A model generated the notes under the pieces. The model saw only the letters and a list, made by a program, of their open reading frames with translations. It was not told where the DNA came from and searched no databases. Made by a program: the position numbers and the translations under genes. From G963665185 sp049723905 (GTDB lineage Bacteria; Desulfobacterota; Desulfovibrionia; Desulfovibrionales; Desulfovibrionaceae): a stretch of 64,000 bases of DNA. Below, piece by piece: positions 25,685-33,598 of the stretch. Each line of letters begins with the position of its first letter. The stretch's first letter is position 1. Where the stretch lies: NCBI RefSeq assembly GCF_049723905.1, contig NZ_JBJKFD010000001.1, positions 1,736,001 to 1,800,000 of the forward strand, given 5' to 3'.

Positions 25685-27102
25685 TAAATAGCATCGTCTC
25701 CACCACCGCAAAAGAAGGTGTTATCTTCCGCATTGCCCTGCAAGGTGTCATTGGAATTCGTTGCAATGATTCCTTCGATGCTGATGATGGTGTCGCCCTC
25801 GGCATCGCCACCGGAAACCACATTGTTGGCCAGATCTATGGAGATACCTGTAGAGGACAGATTGTAGTTGGCAAAGTCGGCACCCGCTCCACCATTAAGG
25901 ATGTCGGCACCGGCGTTTCCTGTCAGCACATCAATGCCAGCCCCCCCCAAAAGAGTGTTGTCCCCGGCATCGCCGGTAAGGGTGTCATTATAGTTGGAGC
26001 CGATGACCGCTTCAAAGCTGGTCAGCGTGTCGCCCTGCGCGTCACCACCGGAAGCGGCCTGTGCAGCCAGGCTTACCACCACGGCGGCTGAGGAGGAGCT
26101 GTAATCAACGGTATCGAAACCTTCACCGCCGTCCAGGGCATCGGCACCCGCGCCGCCGGCAATGGTGTTATCGGCGGCATCTCCGGTGAGCGTATCGGCA
26201 TTTGCCGTGCCGATGATGCCTTCGACGGAGACATAGGTATCACCTGCGGCATCGCCCGTGTTATTTGCCCAATTTTCCAAGTCAACCGTCACCGGTCCGG
26301 CAGCCGTGGTATAATCGGCAAAGTCGACGCCGTCACCGCCATTCAGTTCATCCACCCCGGCACCGCCGATAAGAATATCGGAACCTGTGCCGCCATTAAG
26401 ACTGTCATCTCCCAATCCACCGTACAGTGTATCGTTATTCGCTTCTCCCTGCAGAACGTCGTTCCCCGCCTGCCCAAACAACACATCGTCCCCATTCCCG
26501 CCTGTTATGGAGTCGTTGCCTGCCCCGCCATCCAGATAATCGTCCTGGTTACCACCCCACAGTCTGTCGTTTCCATCCTCGCCAAACAGGAAGTCAATCC
26601 CGTCGTCACCATACAATTTATCATTATCGGCTCCACCCAAAAGGATGTCGTCCCCGCCTCCGCCATGCAGTTGGTCGTTGCCGGTGTACCCATACACAAT
26701 GTCGTTGCCGCCCCGGGCTTGAACGACATCTACCTTGGAACGAAAGCATCCTTTATACGTGTAGTTTGCTGTGGGAACGAGTGGCCCGGTGTTGCCGACA
26801 GTAGGATCAGGATCATAGTCCAGGCCGGTATTTACAAAAGTATGTCCGCCCACATCCCCGTAAATAACGGATGCACCACTGTAATCGATGACTTCATGGC
26901 TGAGTGCGTCATATCCAGAAGGGTTCAAGTGCTCAATGACGCGAAATTGATAAAATTGCTCGCCAAAAGGAATATTTGTCGCAGGATTGTTGGGGTCGGT
27001 ATTGGAGTTGGTTACAAGGATGGAATAGTCAGTAATGTCAGGAATCCATGTTCTGGATTCGGCTTGCAGCTGGTCAAGCTTTTCTTGAAAATTCGTAGAC
27101 AT
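25684..27102 (-). pseudogene. RTX gene 2, N-terminal part truncated by IS copy 2
   Basis: The fragment encodes 472 residues of an RTX-repeat protein and stops at a TAG made from the duplicated target plus the first IS base. Residues 1-125 are a non-repeat domain. From about 128 on, canonical nonapeptides follow (GGNDIVYGYTGNDQLHGGGG, continuing), alternating with blocks of the type DFADYTTAAGPVTVDLE and GDAAGDTYVSVEGI. AAGGAGG lies seven bases before ATG 27102. Precise removal of the IS and one TAAATA restores a frame of about 692 codons through DDAI-YGGLGND. The truncated product would lack the C-terminal secretion region. Confidence 0.9.
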
Positions 27103-27406
27103 GATTGCCTCCTTCTTTCTACGCCAGGCAGTTACTAATAAGGATTACAAATATTCATGCATGAATATCAAGAAGCTAAAAAAGCAACAAAAGATAGATC
27201 AAGTAATTTAAAATGATAAAATAGTTTACCTGTTTATTTATTACATTTTATTAAACAAAGATTACACTTTTATCATCGAATTCTTTTTCCTCATATCTCT
27301 TTGACAAAAACAATTTTTTGCATTTCCCCCCCCAAAAAAAAGACGGCCTTAAAAACCGCCTTCACCTCAAAGCTGTGACGATAAACGCCATTTTTTTGGG
27401 AGTAGA
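27103..27406. promoter_or_regulatory. AT-rich region upstream of RTX gene 2
   Basis: Bases 27140-27330 are far more AT-rich than the surrounding genes and hold no gene. This is the expected place for the RTX gene 2 promoter and possibly the 3' end of RTX gene 3. A small hairpin-like gacggcc/ggcggt feature near 27342-27362 could be a weak terminator for RTX gene 3. Confidence 0.4.
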
Positions 27407-27766
27407 TTACCCCCAGTTTGTACGCCTTCCACCTACAGCCATCGAGTCGTTCCCGGTCCCCGACATGATAGTGCTCTCTCCGCCTCCACCTGCGATGTTG
27501 ATTGTGTCATTCCCGCTGCCGGTATCCAGCATGCTGTTGAGCAAATCGCCAGCAAGATAAAAATAGTCGTTGCCGTTACCGGTATAAATCACGCTGTTCT
27601 GAATGGCTCCGGCTGTGAAGTGTAACCTGTCGTCTCCGTCTCCGGAATCGATGTGCATATAGTCAAGAAGCTCACCGCCCGTTATGGTGTCGTCCCCCGC
27701 ACTGGCATTCACTTGCCCGGACACAGAATAAGCCTCTACCACGTCATTCCCGGCCCCAGTATTCAC
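27407..27766 (-). CDS. RTX gene 3: short RTX-repeat protein or 5'-truncated remnant
   Basis: The frame encodes 119 residues made almost wholly of RTX-like units (NTGAGNDVVEAYS, SGDGDDRLHF, TGNGNDYFYL, TGSGNDTINI) spaced about 20-21 residues apart, as in RTX gene 1. The start is a GTG; AGGAG lies about ten bases upstream. The open frame continues 19 codons further back to a stop without any ATG, and those codons already look RTX-like (SLGDVNTG). It may be a fragment of a longer gene. It has no signal peptide and no C-terminal secretion domain. Confidence 0.5.
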   Translation of the reverse strand: MNTGAGNDVVEAYSVSGQVNASAGDDTITGGELLDYMHIDSGDGDDRLHFTAGAIQNSVIYTGNGNDYFYLAGDLLNSMLDTGSGNDTINIAGGGGESTIMSGTGNDSMAVGGRRTNWG

Positions 27767-27867
27767 ATCCCCAAGACTCCTGGCTCGGACATAAAAACAG
27801 TATTCTTTATAGAAAGTATGATTGACTATTTACACAGCAAACCCTAGTCAGCAGTCCCAAAATAAAA

Positions 27868-27898
27868 AAGGCCGGAAGATCGAAGATCTTCCGGCCTT
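27868..27898 (-). terminator. Terminator of the rpmH-rnpA-yidD-yidC-jag operon
   Basis: A perfect 14-bp stem (aaggccggaagatc / gatcttccggcctt) with a 3-base loop is followed on the minus strand by TTTTTTATTTT. Confidence 0.95.
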
Positions 27899-27919
27899 GA
27901 AGGCGTTATTTAAAATGAA

Positions 27920-28966
27920 TTAACGCTGTGCGCGGTTGTTTTCGCGCTTGGGCAGAATGAGCACACGCTTGAGCGGGCCCTCTCCCTTGCTGCGGGTGGC
28001 AATTTCCTCGTCGTTCTGCAAGGCCAGGTGCACAACCCGACGATGGTAGGACGACAAGGGCTTGGTGCTCTGCGGACGTCCGTTGGCCTTGACCTTGTCG
28101 GCCAGAAAAAAGGCAAGCTGACGAAGCTTGTCGTCCTGGCGTTCGCGGTACTGCCCAGCATCGATCTGCACCTTGAGGGGTTCCTCCCACTGCTTGGCCA
28201 CGATACGGTTCACCAAATACTGCATGGCATTGAGCGTCTGCCCTTCACGGCCGATAAGAAGTCCGGCCTGGTCGTCATCGTCGATGAGGACCTTGATCCG
28301 ATCGGGCGTCTGATAGATGTGAACCGGAGGCGTTCCGACAATCGGTTCAATCATCAATGTCACCGCAGTATGGATAAGCTTATGCAACGCCGGATTTTCC
28401 AGCGGCTTTTCCTGAAGCGTGGTGGTCAGTGTGGGGCCTGCGTTGCCAGTCGTATCCGCGCTGGGCCTTCCCATGGAGGGAATTTCAAAGTCCTTGGCCC
28501 TCGGGTCGACAAGGGGCTGCCTGTCCGCAGGACTCTCCTCCCCGACAGATTGGACGGGGTTGGTCACCGCAAGCGTGGAGTCCGGCTTTACAGCCGGAGT
28601 CTGGGCTTCCTTTCTGGGCGCGGGACTCGTGTTTTTCCGAGGTACGGGTTTATTGTTGCTCTTTTTGGGCGCGGGGTTGCTGTTACGCTGCGAATTACTT
28701 CTGTTACGGCCCCCCGCCTCGTTCTTCTGCCCATTCCGTCCGTTTTGCGACTCTGCCGCTCCCTGTGCCCCATTTTCCGTGGACACTGCGGCGCGAGGCC
28801 TGGCTTTTACTATGGCCTTCTTTTTGCCGACAAGACCGAAGATTCCCGAGGAACCTCCGCTGACGATTTCAATTTCAAGTTTATTACGTTGCAATTCAAA
28901 ATGGGCACATGCCTGCTGGATGGCCTCATCGAGGTTTTTTCCAGTGAATTCCTTGTAGCCGCTCAT
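27920..28966 (-). CDS. jag: Jag/KhpB, SpoIIIJ-associated RNA-binding protein
   Basis: This 348-residue protein contains a Jag_N domain (residues 1-52, with KNLDEAIQQACAHF and a GIFGLVGKKKA loop), a long Asn/Pro/Lys-rich linker (about 55-180), a KH domain (about 205-280, GREGQTLNAMQYLVNRI) and an R3H domain (about 285-348, with PLSSYHRRVVHLAL). KhpB-type proteins bind RNA and influence cell division and elongation, and their gene nearly always follows yidC. The linker is longer than in Gram-positive homologues. It starts 34 bases after yidC and is followed directly by the operon terminator. Confidence 0.95.
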   Translation of the reverse strand: MSGYKEFTGKNLDEAIQQACAHFELQRNKLEIEIVSGGSSGIFGLVGKKKAIVKARPRAAVSTENGAQGAAESQNGRNGQKNEAGGRNRSNSQRNSNPAPKKSNNKPVPRKNTSPAPRKEAQTPAVKPDSTLAVTNPVQSVGEESPADRQPLVDPRAKDFEIPSMGRPSADTTGNAGPTLTTTLQEKPLENPALHKLIHTAVTLMIEPIVGTPPVHIYQTPDRIKVLIDDDDQAGLLIGREGQTLNAMQYLVNRIVAKQWEEPLKVQIDAGQYRERQDDKLRQLAFFLADKVKANGRPQSTKPLSSYHRRVVHLALQNDEEIATRSKGEGPLKRVLILPKRENNRAQR

Positions 28967-29000
28967 TAAACACTCCTTGAAGGGCCGCTGATCCTGACTT

Positions 29001-30614
29001 TTAGGCTTTGCGGAGCATCAACCATTGCTGCCCAATGGAGAGAACGTTGTTGACCAGCCAATAAACCACGAGACCCGAAGGGAAGTTCAAGAACATGAAG
29101 GTGAAGATGACAGGCATAAAAAGCATAATCTTCGCCTGAGTCGGGTCACCGGGTGTGGGGGTCAGTTTTTGCTGAAGAAACATGGTTGCGCCCATGATCA
29201 GCGGAGTGATGTAAAACGGGTCTTTGGCGGAAAGGTCCGCCAGCCAGATATAATCGGTAAAGGGAAGGTATTTGATAAATACGGCATGGCGCAGCTGAAT
29301 GGAACCGAGCAATGCCTGATACAAACCGAAAAAGACGGGAATCTGAATCAACATGGGAACACAACCGCCAGCCGGATTGACCTTGTAGGTCTTATACAGC
29401 TGCATCATTTCCTCATTCATCTTCTGGCGGTCGTCTTTGTACTTTTCCCTCACCTTGGTCATCATCGGCTGAATTTTCTTCATCTTGTTCATGGACTTGT
29501 AGCTCTTGTGCGAGAGCGGCCAGAACAGAATCTTGATGCAGACAGTCAGCAGAATGATGGCCACGCCCCAGTTGCCAACATAGCTGTAGAACCAGTTGAG
29601 GCCCATCAGCAAAGGCTTGGCAAGAAAATCGAAAAATCCGAAGTCCACAGCGCTGGACAGTTTGTTCGGCGCACCTTCCAGATATTTCTCTTCTTTGGGA
29701 CCAATATAGTAATCGTTGAGCACCGTGCTTTCCATGCCGGGTTCGACGAGAAGACCAGTCTTCTCCACTCCCAGACGGTAGACGTTGTCAACAAGTTTCG
29801 CCTTGAACACGGCGTCCGTGGTTTCCGGAGCCAGTGCCATAAGGAAATAGTTGCTCTGCAGGCCGCCCCATTGCAGCTCGTTGTCGCCCATCAGGCCTTC
29901 TTTGGCGTCGTCCTCATCCTTTTCTTCGGTGAGGCCGTCCTTGTTCAGCCAGGCGATACGCGTATGGTTGTAGCGGTCTTCGTGCTGCGTCATCCCGGTG
30001 GAGGCCAAAGTGAAGGTAACACGGGCCTGGGCCTGGGAATCGGACATATTCTGCAGACGCAGATTTTCTTCAATAAGATACGAGTCGGCATGAAAGGTCA
30101 GTTCACGAACAAGGTGCATGCCCGCAACACGGCAGACAAAGCGAAGCACGCTTGCATCGTTGCCGGAAAGCGAAGTCGTTTCCTGTCCGTCGTAAGACCA
30201 TTGCCCCTTGTTCCACGTGGGCAGGCCATTATAGATGACGCCCATGGGAGCCATGGAAGAAGCCTGGGTGCTGACCAGATCGATCAGGGGAGAATCCTTT
30301 GCGATGGTCTGCTTGTATTTCTTCAGCGTGAAATGTTCCAGCACACCGCCCTGGGTATTGATACGGGCGTTGTACAACGGAGTATCCACCGCAATGGTCT
30401 TGCCGTCCGTGGGAACGAACGTGGCGGGAGATACCTTTTCAGCTGATTTTGTATCGGGGAAATCAGAAGTGACTTTATCCGGGACGGTCTGGGATGTCTG
30501 CTGGGTTGCGTTCTTGGGAGGTGCAGGTTGCTGTGCGGGAGTAAAAAAATAGCTCCAGACGACAATAACGAGAAAAGACAAGGCCGTAGCCAGAATGACA
30601 CGTTTTGTATCCAT
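29001..30614 (-). CDS. yidC: YidC membrane protein insertase
   Basis: The 537-residue YidC/Oxa1 insertase helps membrane proteins fold and insert, alone or with SecYEG. A first membrane helix (residues 6-24) is followed by a large periplasmic domain (about 60-320) typical of Gram-negative YidC. The conserved five-helix core follows, with the cytoplasmic hairpin PLSHKSYKSMNKMKKIQPMM, and GGCVPMLIQIPVFFGLYQAL near 430. ATG 30614 (MDTKRVILATAL) is the family start; an upstream ATG-type codon at 30674 would overlap the yidD end. It lies in the order yidD-yidC-jag. Confidence 0.97.
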   Translation of the reverse strand: MDTKRVILATALSFLVIVVWSYFFTPAQQPAPPKNATQQTSQTVPDKVTSDFPDTKSAEKVSPATFVPTDGKTIAVDTPLYNARINTQGGVLEHFTLKKYKQTIAKDSPLIDLVSTQASSMAPMGVIYNGLPTWNKGQWSYDGQETTSLSGNDASVLRFVCRVAGMHLVRELTFHADSYLIEENLRLQNMSDSQAQARVTFTLASTGMTQHEDRYNHTRIAWLNKDGLTEEKDEDDAKEGLMGDNELQWGGLQSNYFLMALAPETTDAVFKAKLVDNVYRLGVEKTGLLVEPGMESTVLNDYYIGPKEEKYLEGAPNKLSSAVDFGFFDFLAKPLLMGLNWFYSYVGNWGVAIILLTVCIKILFWPLSHKSYKSMNKMKKIQPMMTKVREKYKDDRQKMNEEMMQLYKTYKVNPAGGCVPMLIQIPVFFGLYQALLGSIQLRHAVFIKYLPFTDYIWLADLSAKDPFYITPLIMGATMFLQQKLTPTPGDPTQAKIMLFMPVIFTFMFLNFPSGLVVYWLVNNVLSIGQQWLMLRKA

Positions 30615-30677
30615 GGTAGACGGATCGCTCTCTTTTGGACGCGTCGACGCTCTAGGGAGTCCGCACGACGCCACGGG

Positions 30678-30887
30678 TTAAGGCACGGGATCGTAGCCGC
30701 CTCGACAGAATGGATGGCAACGAACAAGACGCTTGAACGTTAGCCACAAGCCGCGGACGCACCCGTGCCGTGTGAGCGCCTCCACCGCGTATTCGGAGCA
30801 GGTTGGCCGGAACCTGCACGAAGGCGGGAACATGGGAGAGATGGCAAGCTGATAGAAACGTACCAGACCTATCAAAAGTAAACGCAT
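30678..30887 (-). CDS. yidD: YidD, membrane protein insertion efficiency factor
   Basis: This small 69-residue membrane-associated protein has the YidD signature RFYQLAISPMFPPSCRFRPTC at about 10-30, with conserved cysteines and an amphipathic start. YidD assists YidC-dependent insertion. It sits five bases after the rnpA stop and 63 bases before yidC. Confidence 0.95.
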   Translation of the reverse strand: MRLLLIGLVRFYQLAISPMFPPSCRFRPTCSEYAVEALTRHGCVRGLWLTFKRLVRCHPFCRGGYDPVP

Positions 30888-30892
30888 TCGTT

Positions 30893-31495
30893 TTACCCTG
30901 GCTGTGGCCCCGACGTTATATGTGATTCGCCCCCGGGCTGACGCACAGAAGTACTATAGCCCTTCCTGATCCGCCGGATTAGCGGCAGCAAGTCTTCGAT
31001 CACGAGGGCCAGCCCAATTGATCGTCCCTGCAAAGCTTTCTTTGGGATTACCACAAAGTCGCAGGAAAAATCGAGCACATCCTGATGCAGCCTGAAAAAC
31101 TCCCGAACAACCCGCTTGATACGGTTGCGGCGAGGGGAACAGCCATTCTTTTTGGATACGGCAAACCCCAGCCGCCATGTCCCACCCTGCGTTTGCGGCA
31201 AGGCGAATACCACAAAATACTTTGAAAAATTTCTCCGGCCCGATGCAAAACAGGCTGCAAACTCCGATGAAGTTTTCAGCCTGTTGCTTGCGGAAAAAAC
31301 TAGCCGGCCAGCCGTTTGCGACCCTTTGCACGGCGCCGACGAATGATGGCTCGGCCGCTGCGGGTTTTCATGCGGACACGAAATCCCATGGTGCGGGCCC
31401 GACGGATTTTGCTCGGTTGATATGTGCGCTTCATGAATTATCTCCTGCTCAAAAGTTGAACACGTTTTGTTATCCTCGATATATGCAATAGTCAA
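30893..31495 (-). CDS. rnpA: RnpA, RNase P protein component, extended frame enclosing rpmH
   Basis: The protein subunit of RNase P supports 5' maturation of tRNA. The conserved domain spans about residues 66-180, with RLKTSSEFAACFASGRR, GFAVSKKNGCSPRRNRIKRVVREFFR (residues 110-135, the RNR motif) and DFVVIPKKAL. No ATG, GTG or TTG occurs in frame near the expected N-terminus. The nearest conventional upstream start is a TTG at 31495, which makes a 200-residue protein whose first 65 codons enclose all of rpmH in another frame. Such nesting is known from Thermus. The true start, possibly a rare codon, is uncertain; the C-terminus is secure. Confidence 0.8.
   Translation of the reverse strand: MTIAYIEDNKTCSTFEQEIIHEAHISTEQNPSGPHHGISCPHENPQRPSHHSSAPCKGSQTAGRLVFSASNRLKTSSEFAACFASGRRNFSKYFVVFALPQTQGGTWRLGFAVSKKNGCSPRRNRIKRVVREFFRLHQDVLDFSCDFVVIPKKALQGRSIGLALVIEDLLPLIRRIRKGYSTSVRQPGGESHITSGPQPG
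31300..31434 (-). CDS. rpmH: Ribosomal protein bL34
   Basis: The 44-residue protein begins MKRTYQPSKIRRARTMGFR, continues with a GRAIIRRRRAKGRKRL block and ends LAG, as standard for bL34 of the large subunit. AGGAG lies seven bases before the ATG. It is the first gene of the rpmH-rnpA-yidD-yidC-jag operon and overlaps the extended rnpA frame completely. Confidence 0.97.
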   Translation of the reverse strand: MKRTYQPSKIRRARTMGFRVRMKTRSGRAIIRRRRAKGRKRLAG

Positions 31496-31679
31496 GTTCT
31501 CAAACCGCTTGGTTTTCCATTTTCTTGTGCCACGGGCAGACAGGGCTTGTAAAGCGCAGGCACCTGCGGTTATCCTTCAACTCGCCGTGCGCGCCCGCAA
31601 CAGCCTGTGTCCTTCTGTGAACAATCTGGCTTTTCCCGGGCCGCCTGATAAAAAAATCAAACAAACTCCGGAGTCACCA
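31435..31679. promoter_or_regulatory. Divergent promoter region of rpmH and the LUD gene
   Basis: This 245-bp spacer separates two divergent operons. It should hold the strong rpmH promoter on the minus strand and a promoter for the LUD-PAP2-PilZ genes. I cannot place -10 and -35 boxes with confidence. Confidence 0.4.
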
Positions 31680-32333
31680 ATGTCCAAACCTATAGATCAG
31701 TTTTGGTCCATCCGCCTGCAACAGGTTGCAGAAGCCCTTGAAAAAAACAACTTTGCAGTTCACCTGGCTGAAACTGCCGACGAGGCGAAAAACCTCGTAC
31801 TCGATACCATCATTCCACAGGTCCAGGCGAAAAGCGTTTCTTTCGGCGGCTCCAGCACAGTTGTGGACAGCGGCCTCTTCGACGCCCTCAAAGAGCGCGA
31901 CGACCTGGATGTTCTGGATACCTATACCCGCGGTGGTTCCACCGAGGAATTTCTGGAACGCCGTCGCCAGGCACTTCTGACCGACCTTTTCATCACAGGG
32001 ACGAACGCCCTAACCGAATCCGGCCAACTGGTCAACCTCGATGGCACAGGAAACCGAGTGGCTGCTCTGGCTTATGGCCCCCGCCACTGTGTCATTCTTG
32101 TGGGCCGCAACAAAATTGTGGCCGGTCTGGAAGAAGCCATAGATCGAGTAAAAATGTTCGCCGCACCAGTCAATGCCATGCGCCTGAACCGCAAGACACC
32201 TTGCGTCAAAACCGGCTACTGCATGGATTGCAGCAGCCCGGATCGCATCTGTAGCATGTGGTCAATTCACGAAAAATCTTCTCCAAAACAGAGAATCCAC
32301 GTCGTTCTCATCAATCAGGATTTGGGATTCTAG
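31680..32333 (+). CDS. LUD-domain protein (LutC/YkgG-like)
   Basis: This 217-residue protein covers the LUD (formerly DUF162) domain: VSFGGSSTVVDSGLFDAL near residue 56, the TGTNALTESGQLVNLDGTGNR block near 104-124 and a Cys-rich tail (CVKTGYCMDCSSPDRIC, about 180-196). LUD proteins occur in the lactate-oxidation complex LutABC and in other anaerobic modules. LutA and LutB are absent here, so its role is open. ATG 31680 follows CGGAG by six bases. PAP2 starts two bases after its stop. Confidence 0.9.
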   Translation: MSKPIDQFWSIRLQQVAEALEKNNFAVHLAETADEAKNLVLDTIIPQVQAKSVSFGGSSTVVDSGLFDALKERDDLDVLDTYTRGGSTEEFLERRRQALLTDLFITGTNALTESGQLVNLDGTGNRVAALAYGPRHCVILVGRNKIVAGLEEAIDRVKMFAAPVNAMRLNRKTPCVKTGYCMDCSSPDRICSMWSIHEKSSPKQRIHVVLINQDLGF

Positions 32334-32334
32334 G

Positions 32335-32946
32335 ATGCACATTCCCTTTGCTACACCGGCCTGGGATCTTGCGACACAGATCTGGATAAACCAGGGAATG
32401 CGCAACCCTCTGCTCGACTTCCTCATGCCCGTGGCTTCCAACCACTGGATTCTATGGGGAGCCGGTGTTCTCGGCTTTGCCTGGCTGTTCTTGAAATTCG
32501 GCTGGAAAAAAGCCTTCACCATGTTTATCGTAATCGCGACTGTGGGGCTGGCAGACATATCCTGCAACGTGGTAAAAAAACACTTCGGTCGTGTTCGGCC
32601 GCTCAACGCCATTGCCGGCACCTACTTTCGCGAAGATGGAAAGTGGCAGCGACGCCCGCAGGACTACCAACAGACGGAAACTCGTGGTAAGTCCTACGTG
32701 TCCGCGCACTCGGCCAACTCAATGGCAGCAGCCGTCATGGCTATGCTGCTGTGGCCCCGGCTGCGCCCCTGGTTGTTCCTGCTGCCGCTCATAACCGGAT
32801 TCTCGCGCGTCTACCTGGGCAAACACTACCCTACAGACGTCATGGGAGGCTGGCTCGTCGGCTTTGCAGCAGCAACCGTGGTGGCAATGGCCTGGCTTTG
32901 TGTCCAGCGCAGATTCCAAACACACCAGGAGCAACGCCATGGATAA
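32335..32946 (+). CDS. PAP2-superfamily membrane phosphatase
   Basis: This 203-residue integral membrane phosphatase has all three PAP2 motifs: KKHFGRVRP (about 80-88, KxxxxxxRP), SAHSANSM (about 122-129) and SRVYLGKHYPTDVMGG (about 158-173, SRxxxxxHxxxD). Members remove phosphate from undecaprenyl diphosphate, lipid A or phosphatidic acid; which one applies is not clear. It overlaps the PilZ start and follows the LUD gene. Confidence 0.92.
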   Translation: MHIPFATPAWDLATQIWINQGMRNPLLDFLMPVASNHWILWGAGVLGFAWLFLKFGWKKAFTMFIVIATVGLADISCNVVKKHFGRVRPLNAIAGTYFREDGKWQRRPQDYQQTETRGKSYVSAHSANSMAAAVMAMLLWPRLRPWLFLLPLITGFSRVYLGKHYPTDVMGGWLVGFAAATVVAMAWLCVQRRFQTHQEQRHG

Positions 32947-33256
32947 ACGTCAGGCCGAACGCTACGGAGTGGATATCGGCACCTGCACAATGCACTGGGT
33001 GGATAACGAATACTACTGTTCCCTCGAAGACCTCAGCGACCTGGGAATGAAGATCGATGTCCTCATGGGTGAAGAAAACGGCCTGCCCCCTTTGGGAGCC
33101 ACCGTCACCTTTTCGGAGTTCTCCTTCAATATCGAAGAACTCCTTTCCAGCGCCACCGGCACCATTGCCTGGATACGGGAACTCAGCCTCGGCATTCAAT
33201 TCGACAGCCCCATCAAAGGGATGGCGGAGGATATTAGCAAAAAAGCCGAAGAATAG
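32939..33256 (+). CDS. PilZ-domain protein, probable c-di-GMP effector
   Basis: This 105-residue single-domain protein shows the c-di-GMP-binding signature: RQAER at residues 4-8 (RxxxR) and DLSDLG at about 34-39 (D/NxSxxG). PilZ proteins report c-di-GMP levels to partners that control motility, polysaccharide or envelope functions. ATG 32939 follows AGGAG and overlaps the PAP2 stop, so the two are coupled. The target is unknown. Confidence 0.88.
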   Translation: MDKRQAERYGVDIGTCTMHWVDNEYYCSLEDLSDLGMKIDVLMGEENGLPPLGATVTFSEFSFNIEELLSSATGTIAWIRELSLGIQFDSPIKGMAEDISKKAEE

Positions 33257-33389
33257 AAGCAGGCGGGCGGAAATCCCGCGAATAGCTGCGTTGCTGCGGA
33301 GCTGGCGAACCCTCGTGTATAAAAAAAATACACTTCGGAACCGCCAGCTTCCTCGCGCCTTGCTCTCGCGGTTTTCCGTCCGCCTGCTT
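33257..33389. repeat. Long imperfect palindromic intergenic repeat
   Basis: The segment folds into one long hairpin with arms of about 60 bases: the outer part aagcaggcgg-cggaaa pairs with ttttccgtccgcctgctt, and the inner part gagctggcg / cgccagctt and cgtgtat / atacac closes around an A7 loop. It starts right at the PilZ stop codon. From memory, elements of this style (cgtgta / tacacttcgg core) recur in many proteobacterial genomes; this should be checked. It may also end the LUD-PAP2-PilZ transcript. Confidence 0.8.
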
Positions 33390-33497
33390 TATCCTGCCTT
33401 TGTCAGCTGCCTGCCAGATTGAAAAGTGCCCTCTCTTCCCCCTCCTTTTCAAAACCACGTCCATCCAAAGTCGCGTAAGTTTCGCTTCCGGCAAGGC

Positions 33498-33563
33498 AAA
33501 GAGGGCTGTTGCGGGGCGAGGATAGGAGTAAAACCTCCATCCCATCCCGCAACAGCCCTCTTT
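33498..33563 (-). terminator. Strong hairpin downstream of the DMT transporter
   Basis: A perfect 18-bp stem (aaagagggctgttgcggg / cccgcaacagccctcttt) encloses a 30-base loop that may itself pair (ggag / cctcc). It lies 36 bases after the DMT transporter stop and would also stop + strand transcription. Confidence 0.8.
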
Positions 33564-33598
33564 AACGCCGCCCGAAGTGAAAATCGCGCGACTTAATC

